A DNA stretch of 64,000 nucleotides from Tubiluchus corallicola (Eukaryota > Priapulida > Priapulimorpha > Priapulimorphida > Tubiluchidae), in contig JAQGDQ010000094.1 of the NCBI GenBank assembly GCA_030141605.1, positions 124,001 to 188,000 on the forward strand. Direction: 5' to 3'. Each line of letters begins with the position of its first letter. Within the stretch, counting starts at the first letter, position 1. Made by a program: the position numbers and the translations under genes. The notes beneath the pieces were generated by a model that did no database searches, was not told the DNA's origin, and worked only from the letters and a program-made list of their open reading frames with translations. Below are positions 1 to 13,600 of the stretch, piece after piece.

Positions 1-204
1 CATCTCTAAACAGGGCTGCTTTTCAGACATGCTATTGTTATACTCCAATGGCAAGGAAGAGTCAAGACGACTGGCTGTTGCGCCATGCAAGGAATAGAGG
101 AGTGGCTGTGGCACATAGATCTAGGATGGTTGCCTGCCAAAGCTAATGAAGCCTCCGAGAATCCAATCAAGAGGCTAAGTACTAACAGGACCAATTTAAA
201 GACT
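1..204. other. Unassigned left-edge sequence
   Basis: No gene or repeat boundary is supported here. Open frames are short and lack coding character. It lies outside the left arm of the inverted repeat that starts near 205. Confidence 0.4.
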
Positions 205-504
205 TGTTTAGCTGGAAAACGGCGATAAAGGGGATGTTCTGTCCAATCGAAAATTTGCTATTCAGGATCTGCTGTGATATTCGTTCTGCGATATTTAGTT
301 TCCGAGATAAGCATCTGTTTGGAATAACTCAAAAGCTAGACAGCGCTACTTGACAAAATCTGGTGTGCTTCTGACTAAAGTAGAGGGCCACCTTAGCTTA
401 CAATATCGGGTCGTGACCCTTTGATCCGCCTGAATTATGACCGGAAAATCGTCAAAGTATGTCTATTTTTGAGAAGCAATTACTCTTGCAAGAAGCGCCA
501 CCTA
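205..504 (-). repeat. Left arm of foldback-like inverted repeat
   Basis: Read on the minus strand, this stretch aligns over most of its length with 1835-2105 on the plus strand. Matching landmarks are TAGGTGGCGC, GGTGGCCCTCTAC, GAGTTATTCCAAA and GCAGATCCTGAAT. The outer ends read GTTTAGCTGGAAAACGGCGA here and, in reverse complement, GTTTAGCCAGAAAACGGCAA at the other arm. Arms of 270-300 bp around a 1.3-kb interior fit an old foldback or TIR-type transposon. I see no clear target-site duplication. The arms have diverged by scattered substitutions and small indels. Confidence 0.65.
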
Positions 505-1834
505 CCAAGATGGCGTGGAGTGGCGATTGTTCGATCAATTCTCTATCCAATAATGTGCCGCACAGTCACCATTACCACAGGATTGCCAGGCTACGCCCGT
601 TTTTCTGAACCCGTGTCGGATGGAAATCACGTATGAAAAATGTTTTTACTTTCATCCTACACTGTATTTCACACTATATGTATTTTCATACAAAGACTTT
701 TGTAGTATCATATCCACATTTTTATATTTGCATTAACCTATCAAACCAAGTCCAAGTAATGGTAGGGCTCATTTTATTATTTTAGCGTTTGAGCCGTTAA
801 TTTCTTTTCGCAAGGTATGTATAACTTAATAGATATTGCTGGTACCTAATTAAATTAAAATTTAAATGAAGGCAACTTACTTTGTTTGTTCATTTGTTTG
901 TTTGTACATTTACTTCAGCTAGCAACAAATTAAACATATTTAAATGAACATGTACATATATGCAGGGCGTACATTAAAAATTTAAAAATATCTTTCTAAA
1001 AATCTAAAACTAATTTGTGATATTAACACCCAAACGGCAGAAGGTAAATACAGGCAAGTATTGTTAACAACAGGTTAACAACGACAGCTGTTACGTATCA
1101 TCAGTAACAGGTAAGTACCATCAGTGTTAGACAAATATGGTCAGCAACACGTAAGTATCATCGGTAACAGGTTGGTATCATTTCGTTAACAAAAACTATC
1201 TATGTCATACACCTTGCTGACACATTTCTTTTCTGCAGGCAAACATTGTAACTACTAAACTATTGTTTTACGATATGAGAACTTTCGCACAACTCGACAG
1301 CTGAGAGCGGAATTATTGGACGAAGCCTACAGCCAAAAATTTCGTCTGTTTGGCTTCAATCACGTAATATAGTAATGCGTAAAATGGTGACATTGAACAT
1401 ACAGGTAACATCTGATTTAAAAACAGGTTGGCGTCATAACGTCAAACAGTTCAACTAGATTTTTACAAGAGATATGGATTCCCAAGTTAGGTATTTCGAC
1501 ACCTTCGCCTCATTTAATAAAGAAACATCTCGTTTATGCAATTTGCCAAATTTCGGTTTTGCGGGTAAACAGAAAAAAGGAAAAATTTTTAGCACAGCGC
1601 ATCTTATTCTACTTTGCATTGCGAATCCAGTGATATATGGCACGCCTCTGTATGACTTATATCTTCCGTTCACAGAGCGTTTAAACTTTAAAGTGGACCA
1701 TGTCGGCTTTTCCCTGTTGTGCAATGCATTATATTATGCAGACAATTGCATGTTTGACGGTTCAGGGTTCGACAAATCGGAGCAGGGTATCTATAGCCAA
1801 GGCATAAATACTTTACTTTCCTTTTTCGTTTGGA
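505..1834. other. Interior of the foldback-like element
   Basis: This lies between the two arms. It holds an open frame at 1474-1941 (155 codons, ATG start) that runs into the right arm and shows no recognised domain, so I do not call it a gene. Short degenerate repeats around TAACAGGT lie at about 1060-1180. A block at about 1540-1700 recurs, diverged, at about 2080-2210 (the shared landmark GCGAATCCA is at 1621 and 2143). No transposase is recognisable. Confidence 0.4.
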
Positions 1835-2105
1835 TAGGTGGCGCCTCTTGTAGGAGTAATGGTTCATCAAACACGGACATATTTCAAGCGAGTCAAAGGA
1901 TCACGACGAGAAATTGCAAGCTAGGGTGGCCCTCTACCTAGCTACAAGCACACCAAATTGGATCAAGCAGCACTGTCTAGTTTTTTGAGTTATTCCAAAA
2001 AATGCCTATCTCAGAAACTAAACACCGCAGAACGAAAATAACAGCAGATCCTGAATTTTCTACCGTACATCCTTTTTGTTGCCGTTTTCTGGCTAAACGA
2101 CACTC
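1835..2105 (+). repeat. Right arm of foldback-like inverted repeat
   Basis: Inverted partner of 205-504. The similarity begins at TAGGTGGCGCC on the interior side and fades after TGGCTAAAC at the outer end. The sequence beyond it (to about 2210) repeats a piece of the interior, so the element may be nested or partly duplicated. Confidence 0.65.
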
Positions 2106-2231
2106 GACTGGCGACTTTCCTGCTGTACATCCTCGTTTCATTGCGAATCCAATGATATATGGCACATCTCTGCAGTACTTATACTTTCTGTTTAAATGAA
2201 ACCATGCCGATATCTAATGTCAATAGAGACC

Positions 2232-2275
2232 TATATATATTATATATTATATATATATTATTATTATATATATAT

Positions 2276-2318
<43 letters not shown>

Positions 2319-2319
2319 G
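2232..2319. repeat. (TA)n followed by (GA)n microsatellite
   Basis: Imperfect TA dinucleotide run of about 64 bp passing directly into a perfect GA run of about 24 bp. Confidence 0.95.
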
Positions 2320-2349
2320 TTAGTTAAGTCTTCAGTGTTTGTCACGATT

Positions 2350-2527
2350 GCACTGGCAAAAAGTTAGAGACTAACGAAAAGATGCACTGGCGAAAAGATA
2401 GAATGACGAAAAAAATGCACTGGCAAAAAGATAGTTTGGCGAAAAGATACACTGACAAAAATATAGAATGACGAAAAAATAGCCTGACAAAAAGATAGAC
2501 TGGCGAAAAGATAACTGGCAAAGTGGG
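2350..2527. repeat. Degenerate 15-18 bp minisatellite (GAAAAGATAGACTGGC-like)
   Basis: About ten head-to-tail variants of a unit close to GAAAAGATAGACTGGC, alternating CTGGCGAAAAGATA, CTGACAAAAAGATA and ATGACGAAAAAA versions. It is bounded by ordinary sequence on both sides and has no coding potential. Confidence 0.85.
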
Positions 2528-3639
2528 TGATTACCGGTCGAAGACACCTAATATCATTCCTAGTAGACTAGTAGAATGATAAAAGTACTCATTCCTCAGC
2601 ATTCAGATTAATTTGAATTATTTGATACTAAAAAGTAAGTATGTTAGGAATGAATACAAAGCTGCTTAAACTGAATGCTTTTATGACTACTTAATTTGAT
2701 TGTTTATTGTGCAATTTTCAATTCAGTGACCAAATAACAGAGAAATCAGTGGTGGGATAATTAAGCTGTCTTAAATTATTAAATACTGTATTTAAAAGGG
2801 TTAAATACCCTTAACACTTAATAACGCCAATGTTATATGTGCCAGTCTTGTATGTCAAAAATGAGTTTGGGTAGTAGTAGACCTTTTTACGATCACACAG
2901 CTTAAATTTACTGAATTTTTTGTAATTAAAATTGGCAGAAAATAAATGTTTATCTTGTCTTGGCATGTTGGTGGCAAAGTATAACGACTTTCCGTCTGAC
3001 TTTGAAAGTTCAAGAGTAGAGTGCTTGCGTCTTATTGGGGTGGTTCTGCAAGGACAAACTTTTACCAGACCGGTGTACGTCTCCTGAAGAAAAATTTGCA
3101 ATAACCACAAGAAACTTGTATGACATGCGGTAGAATGATTACTCAAGCATACACTGGCTTATTGGGGTCATGCGTTATCACGTTGCAATGACATCCTATT
3201 GGTATACAAATGCATTAGAGTCAGAAAAAACTCTGATAGTGCCTTTACACAGCCACTAATTATAATGCCCTGGATTGTTACATCCTGCTGTGCTCTCTGT
3301 TGTCTTCCTATTAATTTTGCATTTAGCAACTTCCTAAATCAGGCCCAAAATTATGATTCTAGGACTGAGTTTCTGAGCTTATAGTTTCCTGCCCTGTAAG
3401 CTATAATTTGCTATAATTACTAAGCAATTGTTTGCGACATTCTCTTTAGATGCTCATTGGATGGCCCAAAATTTTTGACCTTGATCATTCGATTTGACAT
3501 GCATTTTATACAACGGTTACTACACTCCAAAAATCTAACACGAAGGACAAAGGTTTTGGCAAAATAAAGAAAATTAAGGCATTTATCGATGCTCGATGTT
3601 TTAATGAACCACGTCAAACTGCCTCATTATTTGAATATC
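2528..3639. other. Intergenic, nothing assigned
   Basis: AT-rich with short open frames only. The stretch at about 3500-3600 shares phrases such as AAAGGTTTTGGC with about 4460-4560, so it probably belongs to the same old repeat family as the tandem block that follows. Confidence 0.4.
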
Positions 3640-4230
3640 TTACACAATATGTTTGACCATTTGACTCAAGATTCCCTTTAGGTGACCACAGCTGGGCCAA
3701 AAGGTTTCAATGTCAAACCCATCTCGCCCTAATATGATATATTACACAATATGTTTGGGAGATTCCCTGTAGATGACTTTTAGGTGACTCCAGGTGGGCC
3801 AACATTTGTTAGTGTCAAGCCCGCCTCACTCCGTGTTTTAATTTGACATATTAGTCAATATGTCAAAAACTCTAGCATTACAATGTTTTCTGTGTGATTC
3901 AACTGTTTGGCCCTAAAATTGTCAACGAATATGTACTTTATCTGTTTTGGCAGAAATTGTCCCCGTAGATAACCTTTAGGTGACCCCAGGTGGGCCAACA
4001 TTTGTTAATGTCAAACTCTCCGTACCCCAAGCTTTAATGTGATATACTACTCGATATGATTGAGACATTCCCTGTTGATGACCTTTGGGTGACCCTAGGT
4101 GGACAAAAATTTTGGCAGTGTCAAAAACTCTAGCATTACAATGTTTTCTGTATGTTGCATTTGTTTGGCCTCAAGATTGTCAAAGAATATGTACTTTATC
4201 TGTTTCGGAAGAAATGGTCATTATTACACC
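3640..4230. repeat. Higher-order tandem repeat block
   Basis: The phrase TAGGTGACCCCAGGTGGGCC occurs in four variants near 3680, 3781, 3976 and 4086. The phrase CTCTAGCATTACAATGTTTT occurs twice, near 3870 and 4130. Short units of about 100-110 bp are therefore arranged inside a longer unit of about 260-300 bp. Copies are moderately diverged and there is no open frame across the units. Related fragments continue to about 4560. Confidence 0.75.
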
Positions 4231-5895
4231 CTAGCAACCACCAAATTAAGACCTTGTACACCATAGCAACCGCTGGACTTTTGAAAGGTCATATAATCTA
4301 CTATCCAAAATTGCTATAAAAACATTTGTGCACCGCATACATCACGTAGATTTTAAACAAAATGTCCAAAATCACACATAACTTGAAAATTCATGATCCT
4401 CTAGGTCGTGACCTTTCAGCCCTAGGTCATTCATTTTGACACTTGGCATCTTATGCCAAGGTGGCTACACACCAAAGGACAACGACCTGAGACAAAAGGT
4501 TTTGGCTGGTTACAGAAAATTACATCAAAGCCTGAAATCATTCTGATCATGCTGATTAAAAATGCTTAATTGCCTTTGCGCTCTTCATCAATTATTTAAA
4601 CAACTTTAAAAATTGAATGAACCACCCTCGTTTCTTCGTTTCTTTTCATTTCTCTGATGTCCCTTCCCTTTGCTTCCATTCCCCTTTCATCCATTCGTTT
4701 TCTTTCCTTTCCCCATTTCCTTTCGGTTTCCTGCCGTCTTTTCCTGTTCCTCGTTCTTTTTTCGCTTTCTTCCCTTCTTTTACTACTTCTTCTCTAGTTC
4801 CCTTTTGATCCGTCCCATCGCATTCCATCCACTCATCTCATTTCGTTTCGGTTAGCATTAACATTGAAAAAGTTTCAAGACGCGACTCATGTAGGCTATA
4901 ACACAGGTTCTTAGAGATTCAGTAAACACATATAGTGGATTAGATACGTTAATCGCATTGAGCAATACTAAGATTGCTTATTTGTTACGTAATACACTCA
5001 ACTGCCGCAGACTCATCCCTTCTGCGTAACTCCTTTTGTGAGTGCAGTAAAGTAGTTCTTTTTTTCTACATGCAATAATGTAATTCACTGGGTAAAATGT
5101 CGCGATAATCATTATTACAACGATCACGTACTTCACATTTCACAGTGACAGACTATGCGGCCAGTCAGGCTAGTTAATAACGCAACATTGATGCAAACAA
5201 TAAAAACTATAGACAAAACAAAATTATTCTGTTAGTAAAACATCTTTGAACACTTACCAAAATTTAAAAACGATTGTGCCTAGTCGTTGGACATGAATTT
5301 GTGTTAGAGAAAGGAGGAAGGAGAAGAAAATAGAAGGGGAAAACAGCAAGGAATGACAGCACTAGCCATACAGGCTGGCAGACAGGCAGATAGCCAAACG
5401 ACTAGGCAGACAGATATATAGTTTAGATTGTCCTACATGCCCGGCCGGTACTTGATCAATTCGGAAAGTAATTTTGATAATAATTCAGAGTGAAATGTAT
5501 ATTGCATTCTCCAAATGGTTTAGCGGTAACCGATCAAATCCACTGTATTCAACATGCAATCACAAAGATTGGTGAGGAGTGTCTCAACCCTCAATTGGTC
5601 GTAAAGGGTGTTTAACTCCCATTCAATCGATTTTTATTATTTTTTAAAACTGAAATAATTTGAAATAAGTGAGACAAAAGTTAAAGTGCATGAAAGTGAA
5701 GAGAACAGATGAAGCAACAATTCATGAAAAAAGATTTGTTAAAATTATAGATTTAGCAGGCATTTCAACCAGCAATTCTTTGTGAAAATTTTGGCATAAT
5801 TAATACTCTCACGTAATAAAAAACTTCGGTCCATGAAAGTTCTAAACTATAGCATCGAAGATAAAATAGATTAGTACTTCATACATTTTCGAAGT
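4231..5895. other. Intergenic with pyrimidine-rich tract and tRNA-like A box
   Basis: 4617-4855 is strongly pyrimidine-rich on the plus strand, and the open frames there are only a by-product of that composition. At 5517-5532 TGGTTTAGCGGTAACC matches a pol III A box, but I see no matching B box nearby, so it may be a decayed SINE head. Nothing else is assigned. Confidence 0.4.
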
Positions 5896-6114
<219 letters not shown>

Positions 6115-8673
6115 ACTCAGCCTCATTTTTTTATTATCGTTCTTCCAGGAAATATATCAAATTTACCTGTGTCCTACTAGACAATCGTCCATCATCCTCC
6201 CCGAACATTCTAAGTAATAACATACCGTAGACTAGTCTAAAATTCCACGAAAAACATTTTGGTGCGTTTTAGTCGGCCGAACTTAAAATGGGGCGGGGGG
6301 ATGAATAACCGAGTAGTTACGGTGTTTAGTGACAGAGAATAAATGGATGCGTGACCACTGGGTATTTATTTTTCAGTAATTTCGTCTGCCATATTGCCTC
6401 CTTCAACCCGCTCATTTTTCTCAGACCGAGGCTAGCTCACCTCAGTTGATTCGGTGACTGATTCATAAAAGATTAAGTGTTCCTGATATATGGCTAGTTT
6501 CCGATCTCGCCATAACCACCTACATTAAGTAGAAGCTGCTTTTGAGACCTGGAAACCGGCTTGTAGTGTGACGAGATTTGTAATAAAATAATTTATATAA
6601 TTACATATAAAATGAAATGTACAAGGTCTAATTTAACGCACGCGTAAATTTTTCGTTTCATACTCATGAGTGCACGTAAGGGTAAAATTATAAGTCTCCT
6701 ACATTGCTTTGCTCTGATGTATAACATTTATATTAACATCGCCTACCAATTTGTCAGCATCCCAGATGAAGATTTATTCCCAGCTTTCCAAATTCTATGT
6801 CACGGGTCGAACTAATATTTATACTTGAAATGACCATGAGAAGTTGTGGCGGTTGCAGAACATGTTAGAAATAATGAAGCTTTTGCTCGGAATCTGTTTG
6901 ATTTGTGAATCGAGCGAACGTAGAATTTTAAACCACGTTGGTAAATTACTGATTAATAACTCATTAACAACTTGAAAATTTAACGATTGTTAATATACAA
7001 CTAGTACATTAACCACGCCGATGTGGTTTATCGAAGTAGCCCGTACAATGATAACTAACGCGGACGTTGATTAAAACAGCCTCGTATTATCTATTCTCTG
7101 ATGGATAGAGGCTCTTATGTTAATAAAGTAGTAGATACGGTTGTAGTGACTGTGACAATGACAGCTAATTATAATGCAGTTTCCGAGTTTGCATTAATTC
7201 CATTAAAACAAAAGATGGCCGCATGGAGTAACTCCCTGTATATATCTTGCATCCGCACCACAATCAGTGCTTTCTCACTGTTTGTCTATTGGCATCAATA
7301 TTGAGGTTTCGGGATTTCTTAACAGATCAGATATTCTTTCATCAAACACTTCACAAGCTGTCGGGTCACGTGATGAGAGGCAAACTTCAAGACTGCATGC
7401 AATTCTGAAAGTTCCGCTATAACCTCTCATTTCTTTTTACAGGATAAAAAATTTGTTATGAAAGAGAAACAGAATTTTACGTAATTATTACTGTAGCAAA
7501 ATGATTTTAGGAAAGAAGAATAACTGGCATTAGCTCCTATCACTGGTATTAATATCTGTCAGAGGTCGCCTTTGAAATAAACACTAAATTAAAAGAGCTA
7601 GTAGATTATTACAAAAGCTGCCTAACTTTTATTGGGTTTTAACATTTCATTTTGAAAGTGTGAACTCTAAAATTCAACTGTGTGATGCGCTGATTTAAAA
7701 AGCTACTTCATTCCTTTACTAAGGAAATTGTCATCAGTATGCTATGCTAATTACTGTAATATAAGGTGTTAAACATTTCACGTAATAAAAAAGTAAATAC
7801 GTGGAAACTTAAACCATTTAATGAAAGTTACAATAGCTTTTCACGAAATTTACTCATGAATTAGTAAAAGAATTAACACAAACTTTAATTGTTTAATTGC
7901 GGAAAATAACACGTTTTAAAACTTTCCAGTAACGAAATTTTTCTTACCCTTAACGAATTCCTGTCCATAAAAATCATTCAAATTTTTCTTCTCATCGGAG
8001 CCGTCCGCATTCAATCCTTCGGCTTCAAGCGAAGAAACCACTATTCTACGCGCCACGCATGCGTAGTTTGAACATGAACTAGATAAGAGAAACTGAGACT
8101 TGTGGGTGTAGGGAATACATTTCAAATTTATCATATATATTTCTATAGTTTATAATTCTATATTTCTTCGTAAATATTGAATATAGTTCTTATTTTGTGC
8201 ATCTTTTTATTGGGCAGTATTTTTAAAAGGACCTTATCTAAAAGTAAAATGATTAAATATCAACATAAATCTTCATGGCAAAAATTAGAACAATAAACAA
8301 AAACTTCCCATGCATTTGTGCTTCAGCTATAGGTGAAGGGAAACGTCACAAAATTCTGTAGCAATTCATTTTGCAGCAAAAATTGAAAAACAGCGTTTAA
8401 AGATTTTTATGCATTTTCTATTGTTCTTTCTTTCACTTGCGTCTGTTTTTTACGTTTATTGGTTCATTTCGCCTTATGAAATCCACATTCAAGTAGCACG
8501 AAACTTTTAGCATTCAGGCTACTAGACGAAAGTTCGAGCAAAGAACTAAATAAGAAGTCAGTAAGTCAATCATAGCCTGTATAGAATTTGCAAAAATTTA
8601 GTCTGCTTTAAAATGTCAGCTATTTCATTACCTTTGCAACCAGGTGACATAGGTCTAATAATGTTAAATTACG
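6115..8673. other. Intergenic, nothing assigned
   Basis: AT-rich, with no coding frame above about 75 codons, no clear repeat and no RNA gene that I can support. Confidence 0.4.
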
Positions 8674-8687
8674 TCACTAGATGGCAG
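8674..8687 (+). promoter_or_regulatory. CTCF-like site
   Basis: TCACTAGATGGCAG departs at one position from the bilaterian CTCF core (CCACYAGRKGGCAG). Related matches lie at 16308 and 59650. A single motif match in 64 kb can arise by chance. Confidence 0.3.
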
Positions 8688-9871
8688 TGGTGTTATACTC
8701 TCCAAATGAAGGGAAAGAAGAATACGATGATAAGAACTGAAGAATAAGAATAAAAAACATTTCTTATAACGAATTCGATATTCTTGATAGATTGCAAAAG
8801 TTTTGTAGGTTGATGAAGCTAATTAGTGATATTTGTTTTTTTGTGTGTGTTCAACAGTAACACAAACAAAATGATAGAATTGTTGCTTTGGTAAAGTTGT
8901 AATGATAACGAGAACACCAAACTATATTACTATAATTTTATTCAATCTGCAAAATTTTCTAGACTAACTGTTGGTTTATTAATTAGCTAAACAAAAGGTG
9001 TATATGACTAACGTGAAAATATTTTGTTCAGCAAAATTTAATAAATCAGTAGTCAATAAAATGATTTTATACTGCTGCATGAGCACGGCACAAACAAAGA
9101 TGATCACAAATTTCACTGGAAAGATTCATTTCTGGCAACAAAGCGAAAATTTTAATGAAATAAACAAAATAAAGCAAAAATAGCATAGTAATTTCGGAAA
9201 CGTTTCCTATGTCGCAGACGACCCGTGATACCGCGTGAATAACAACTTGTATAACTACAACATTACTTCGCTTTTCTCTGCGTGTAAATAACCCTGATAT
9301 ATTTCTGAAAGTATTCGGATTTGGTTCCGTCCGTATGTCCGAAATTCCGGCAGCCGTCTCCAAGTTGCGCCCAGAAGAAAAACAAACAACATTATTAGAT
9401 ATAATACAAAACACTACACTACAGCCCCCTGGCATTCAATGTGAGCGCTAATCAACTGACCAGAATCGGTACAGGATAAATAGTTGCGCTTTTACTGTGC
9501 GATTTCTGCATGATAAAGCTACGTAAAACAATAACCCTTAATCTCAGTACATATTTTGATACCGTTACGGGGAGGGGGGGGGCTATTTATTTTCGAAGCC
9601 CCTCTCTTCATTGTGATAGTCTTGTCCGTACAAAGCCATTGCATGGTGGCGTTGAACACCAGGTACAAAACCGTTGCTATGGAATGGTCTCGTTAATTCA
9701 TTCGGCAGACGAACAAGTACGTTTACCACCTAAGCACCTGTTCCGTAGTCATGATCAGCATGAGGAACGCGCGAAAAGATTCTGGCTAGTTTTCATTTTA
9801 ATTTTCTGTTTGAGTTTTTATATTTCTTGTATATTTTCTCATCTACAACATTTGTCTCCAACATGGTTTGA

Positions 9872-9920
9872 CAGATCGAGATTTGAACCCTGGACTTCTT
9901 GCCCGCCTGCGCAACACTAC
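9872..9920 (-). repeat. tRNA-derived SINE-like fragment
   Basis: On the minus strand GGGTTCAAATCTCG matches a pol III B box and is preceded by GCGGGCAAGAAGTCCA, which resembles the anticodon-stem side of tRNA-derived SINEs. There is no intact A box or full cloverleaf, so it is a relic and not a tRNA gene. Confidence 0.35.
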
Positions 9921-10589
9921 TATTGATTTTTAACATGTATACTGGTGCAGAGTAAACTCGAAATCGATAAATTAAAGTTAGAGAAATGTAAATTTTATTT
10001 AGTTGAGAAAAAAATCACAGCCATATTAGTGGAAACAACGAAGCACTGAACCGAACAGAACTAAAAAGGGACTAGTAAAAAAACTGGCTTCGCTTATATA
10101 TAAGTGAAATCCTGAAAAAGGAATCTCTAAAACTGCAGTAACTGGCAACTGAAGAAAAGCAAACATAGAAAAACTGACACAGTGACCTTAAATTTTGCTG
10201 AAACACTGAATTAAACTGTGAGAAGTATCTAAATGTATTAACTAAAAATGATGGACTGTATGATGGACGTATATAGACTACATAGACCTGAAAAACAACT
10301 GAGGCAGAAAACGTGATAAAGCTTACAGAACGTAACGAGCTTGTGAAAAATAATAGGCTTACAAGTAGAACTACCTACTCGAAAATGAAAATTTTTAGTA
10401 ATTAGTTGTTTGACAGAGTTAAATATAAATTCGGCTTTTTTTCCATACCAAAGTGAATCACAGCAAATCACTGAGAAATGCGAAATGAGTAAGCTCCGTA
10501 GGTAAAGTGTGTCACTAGACATTCGCAGTGCTGCCACGTTATGGATGCAGCCTGAATCAGCATAGTAAGCGAATAATCCATGGCTTCAT

Positions 10590-10640
10590 GTCTGTCGTCT
10601 GCTGCCGTGACGTTCCAGGGTTCGACACTTCCTTGTCTGG
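10590..10640 (+). repeat. Possible SINE-like B box fragment
   Basis: CCAGGGTTCGACACTTCC resembles a pol III B box. Its surroundings do not fold into a tRNA by eye. Weak call. Confidence 0.2.
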
Positions 10641-13600
10641 AAAATGATTATTGTAATCACTGCACCGAAGCACGGTTATTCGAGAAAGCACGAAATTTAC
10701 CAGGTTGGTTTCCTTGGCAACGGCAGGAGAACGGATGCAGGTGCATCCTGAAGGGAGCATGACGTTGCTAGTGGTAAAAAGCTTACTCGTCTAGTGAGAT
10801 GGAAGAGTTGTGCTCTGAGTTAGCGGTATCATTTAGCTGGGTGAACAAAAGTAAAGATTAGATGACCAAATGAGTTAATAAAGAATTAACCAACCAAGCG
10901 AATGAATTAAAGAACAACAATAATCTTACATCTAAAACACAGTAATAACAGAACGTGTATCGGCATCAAACTTTTTGTTGAAAAAGTTGTGATACAGAAG
11001 TAAATAACAATTAATGACAATTAATTAAACAGTAGTCAAGACAGCCTTATTGTTTATGATTTGCTGTGCTTTGTATCATGTATGTCATGACGAATAATAT
11101 GACGAATATTAAATCACGAAAAGTTTCAGAAAGCTTCAATCTCTTAATTAACTGTGCTTTTGTTCTTAGTGCAAATATTTCATATTTGTATCTAGAATCA
11201 CGTGCCAGATGTGCTGTTATTCAACAAGCAAAATTGGCTGCAAGTACCAAAGTATTAACGTTCACCGCTTTTCAGGTGGAATTGTAATTAGTTATTCTTC
11301 CTTCTTTCAAGCAGTTGGTATTCCCCAGAGAAATATGTTTACGTAAAGGGAATATTTCTAACGCAAATGAACCTTTTGACCAAGCTGTCCCGCTTGTCCG
11401 TCATAAATTGGCTTAACTTGATACAAAAAGAAATTATGCCACTCTTCCATTTTTTATGAAAATCCCATTAAAGTATTTCACTTATTACCTTTTGTGTGTT
11501 TCTTCTTCAGCGTAATATCAGGATTAGTTTTAAAGCTATCACTACAGTGTTTTAACTGATGATATCTAGTAATTAAAATTTGTTATTTATTCTCCATTTT
11601 TGTAGGAAATGATCGTGAGAGTATCTTAGTTTGTCCGGTAAATCAGTGTTGCACACACACTTTGGTATTGGATCTTAGCTTTACATTCTAGAAAATGCGT
11701 TAGACCCAAAAAATCCCAAAAGTGAACTTGAGGCACTCACATAAAATCAAATTTACTTTAAGAAATCGTTCCATTTGCATTAACTTTATAATGTGAACCC
11801 TGAATAAAGTTCTTACCAGCTACAAGACCACCAGATTTGCCAGAATACTTGAATGGTGTTTATTAAAATCAATAAGAGAAGTTAAGCAAGAAGGTGTGGA
11901 GAGAGTGTGAATTCAAACACGATGCATACAAAAAGATTTTTACCGTGAAAAATACAGCGTATAACGTATATAGGGTAGAGTGAGGCATAGGGCTTCACTG
12001 AGGTAAAACGCCCTCTCACGAGTTTTGCAGAAATGCCAAGAGAGAACACTACCTATGCGTAGAGTAGTGAAAGCTCATAAGCAGATAAAAAGGATATCCG
12101 TATCAATAATGCTCAAGTACGACGTGCAGACAGTTGAGATGTCGTATAAGTTTTTCATCATTCCTTTTATAAATATTCGATTTACTAATCTGTGGGAATT
12201 TATCAACGGTACCGGGAGTTGTAGTGACGAATACTGTAATTATTATGATTGCAAATGCACACATTTAAATCTTGTCTTTTAATCGCAAAAAAAGTTTGGT
12301 ATTCACTTGAAAATTTTTGCACTTAATCACAAGAATATGAATCGAAAACTATGCAATGGGGGAATTTCAAAAGGAGAGGTTTTCGGCCCCATTGTATATT
12401 ATCTGATTTACAATGTACTAACTTACCAGTAATCGTTTTCGTATAGCCATAAGTAAGAGAGCACTGACACCTTTGGCGATTTTAAGCCTAATTACATGGT
12501 CAGTTTTGATCTGGGGCAGTGGCCTACTGAATTTTCTGATGTTAAGACGTGTCATGATAAGCTAACAAGTTGTTGTCGTTATGTGCCTACATGATTTGTT
12601 CATGATTAGGGGCTAATCCTATGTCCTTTCATTACTTTAAAATATGTTACTTAGTTAAAGTTCTGTAGTGCATAATTGCGAAATTGCATAAAACTGACTC
12701 CGTTGTTATTGTTATTTTTAGTATAAATTTTTCATTATGTTTAGATGGAATGCCACGTTTGGAATGAAGAAATGGACAATAAATCCTGAGCAAATTTCAT
12801 AACAAAGGCGTCGAATCTTTATTTCGTCTTAAAAAACCAAATGGAAAGTTAAAGGGACACGTTACTCTTACATATAATTTAGTAAACCTTAAAAACAAGA
12901 CATTTCACAAAACAAAAAACAGGACAGACTTTATCAAAACCTATAAAAAACAGAGTTCAAACTAGAGACAAAATCCCACTTTTATGAGAATATATGAGCT
13001 CTAGAACAACAATGCAAAAGTAGTTTATCAACGGCCAGTACAAAGACGCAATTTAAACTTACAGCATACATGTATATACTCAGAAAAGGAAAACGATTGA
13101 TATTCATATATATTGAATAATTGCCTTACAAGAACAATATTTATTTATGAAATAATATCTTTTACAAAATTGTTATTTTTATGTACTTGTACAAAGACAT
13201 GTAAGAATTTCCATGTTTGCTCTAACACACTGATAGACCTGCAGTTGCTATTTTTGTTAACAATTCTTCTTGTAGGTGTTGCCATGCAAATAGGTGTTGT
13301 CGATATACTTTCGCAATTTAACGAAAATTCAGTAAAAGATTAAACGTAGGCTTAAATCGAAGTTGTTAAAAAGTTTTTTTTACTCTTTAATAGTTCAAGT
13401 TACGAAATGTGCTGCCAATTGTGTCAATTTTAATTTAATACGAATTTAGATCTGTGACTGTCACCTTACATAAATAATCTTGTTACAAAATAAACTTCAT
13501 AATTAGCTTACTTGAAGTGCTCAAAGCACACAGTGCAAATGTCAAAATGTATTAGCTCGATGGTCTTCTGTAAGTGCATTGTCGCCAAAAAACTAGGCCT

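Noticed and set aside
1474-1941. 155-codon frame with ANPVIYG, which resembles the NPxxY of GPCR helix 7
   Set aside because: It lies in repeat DNA, the same phrase recurs in the related block near 2143-2165, and no other GPCR helix or motif is present. Treated as chance.
2350-4230. CRISPR-like arrays
   Set aside because: The repeats are contiguous or irregular and there are no unique spacers of constant length; the DNA is eukaryotic.
9067-9926. Two frames longer than 120 codons (one on each strand)
   Set aside because: No domain or signal. One runs into an antisense SINE-like B box. A few such frames are expected by chance in 64 kb.
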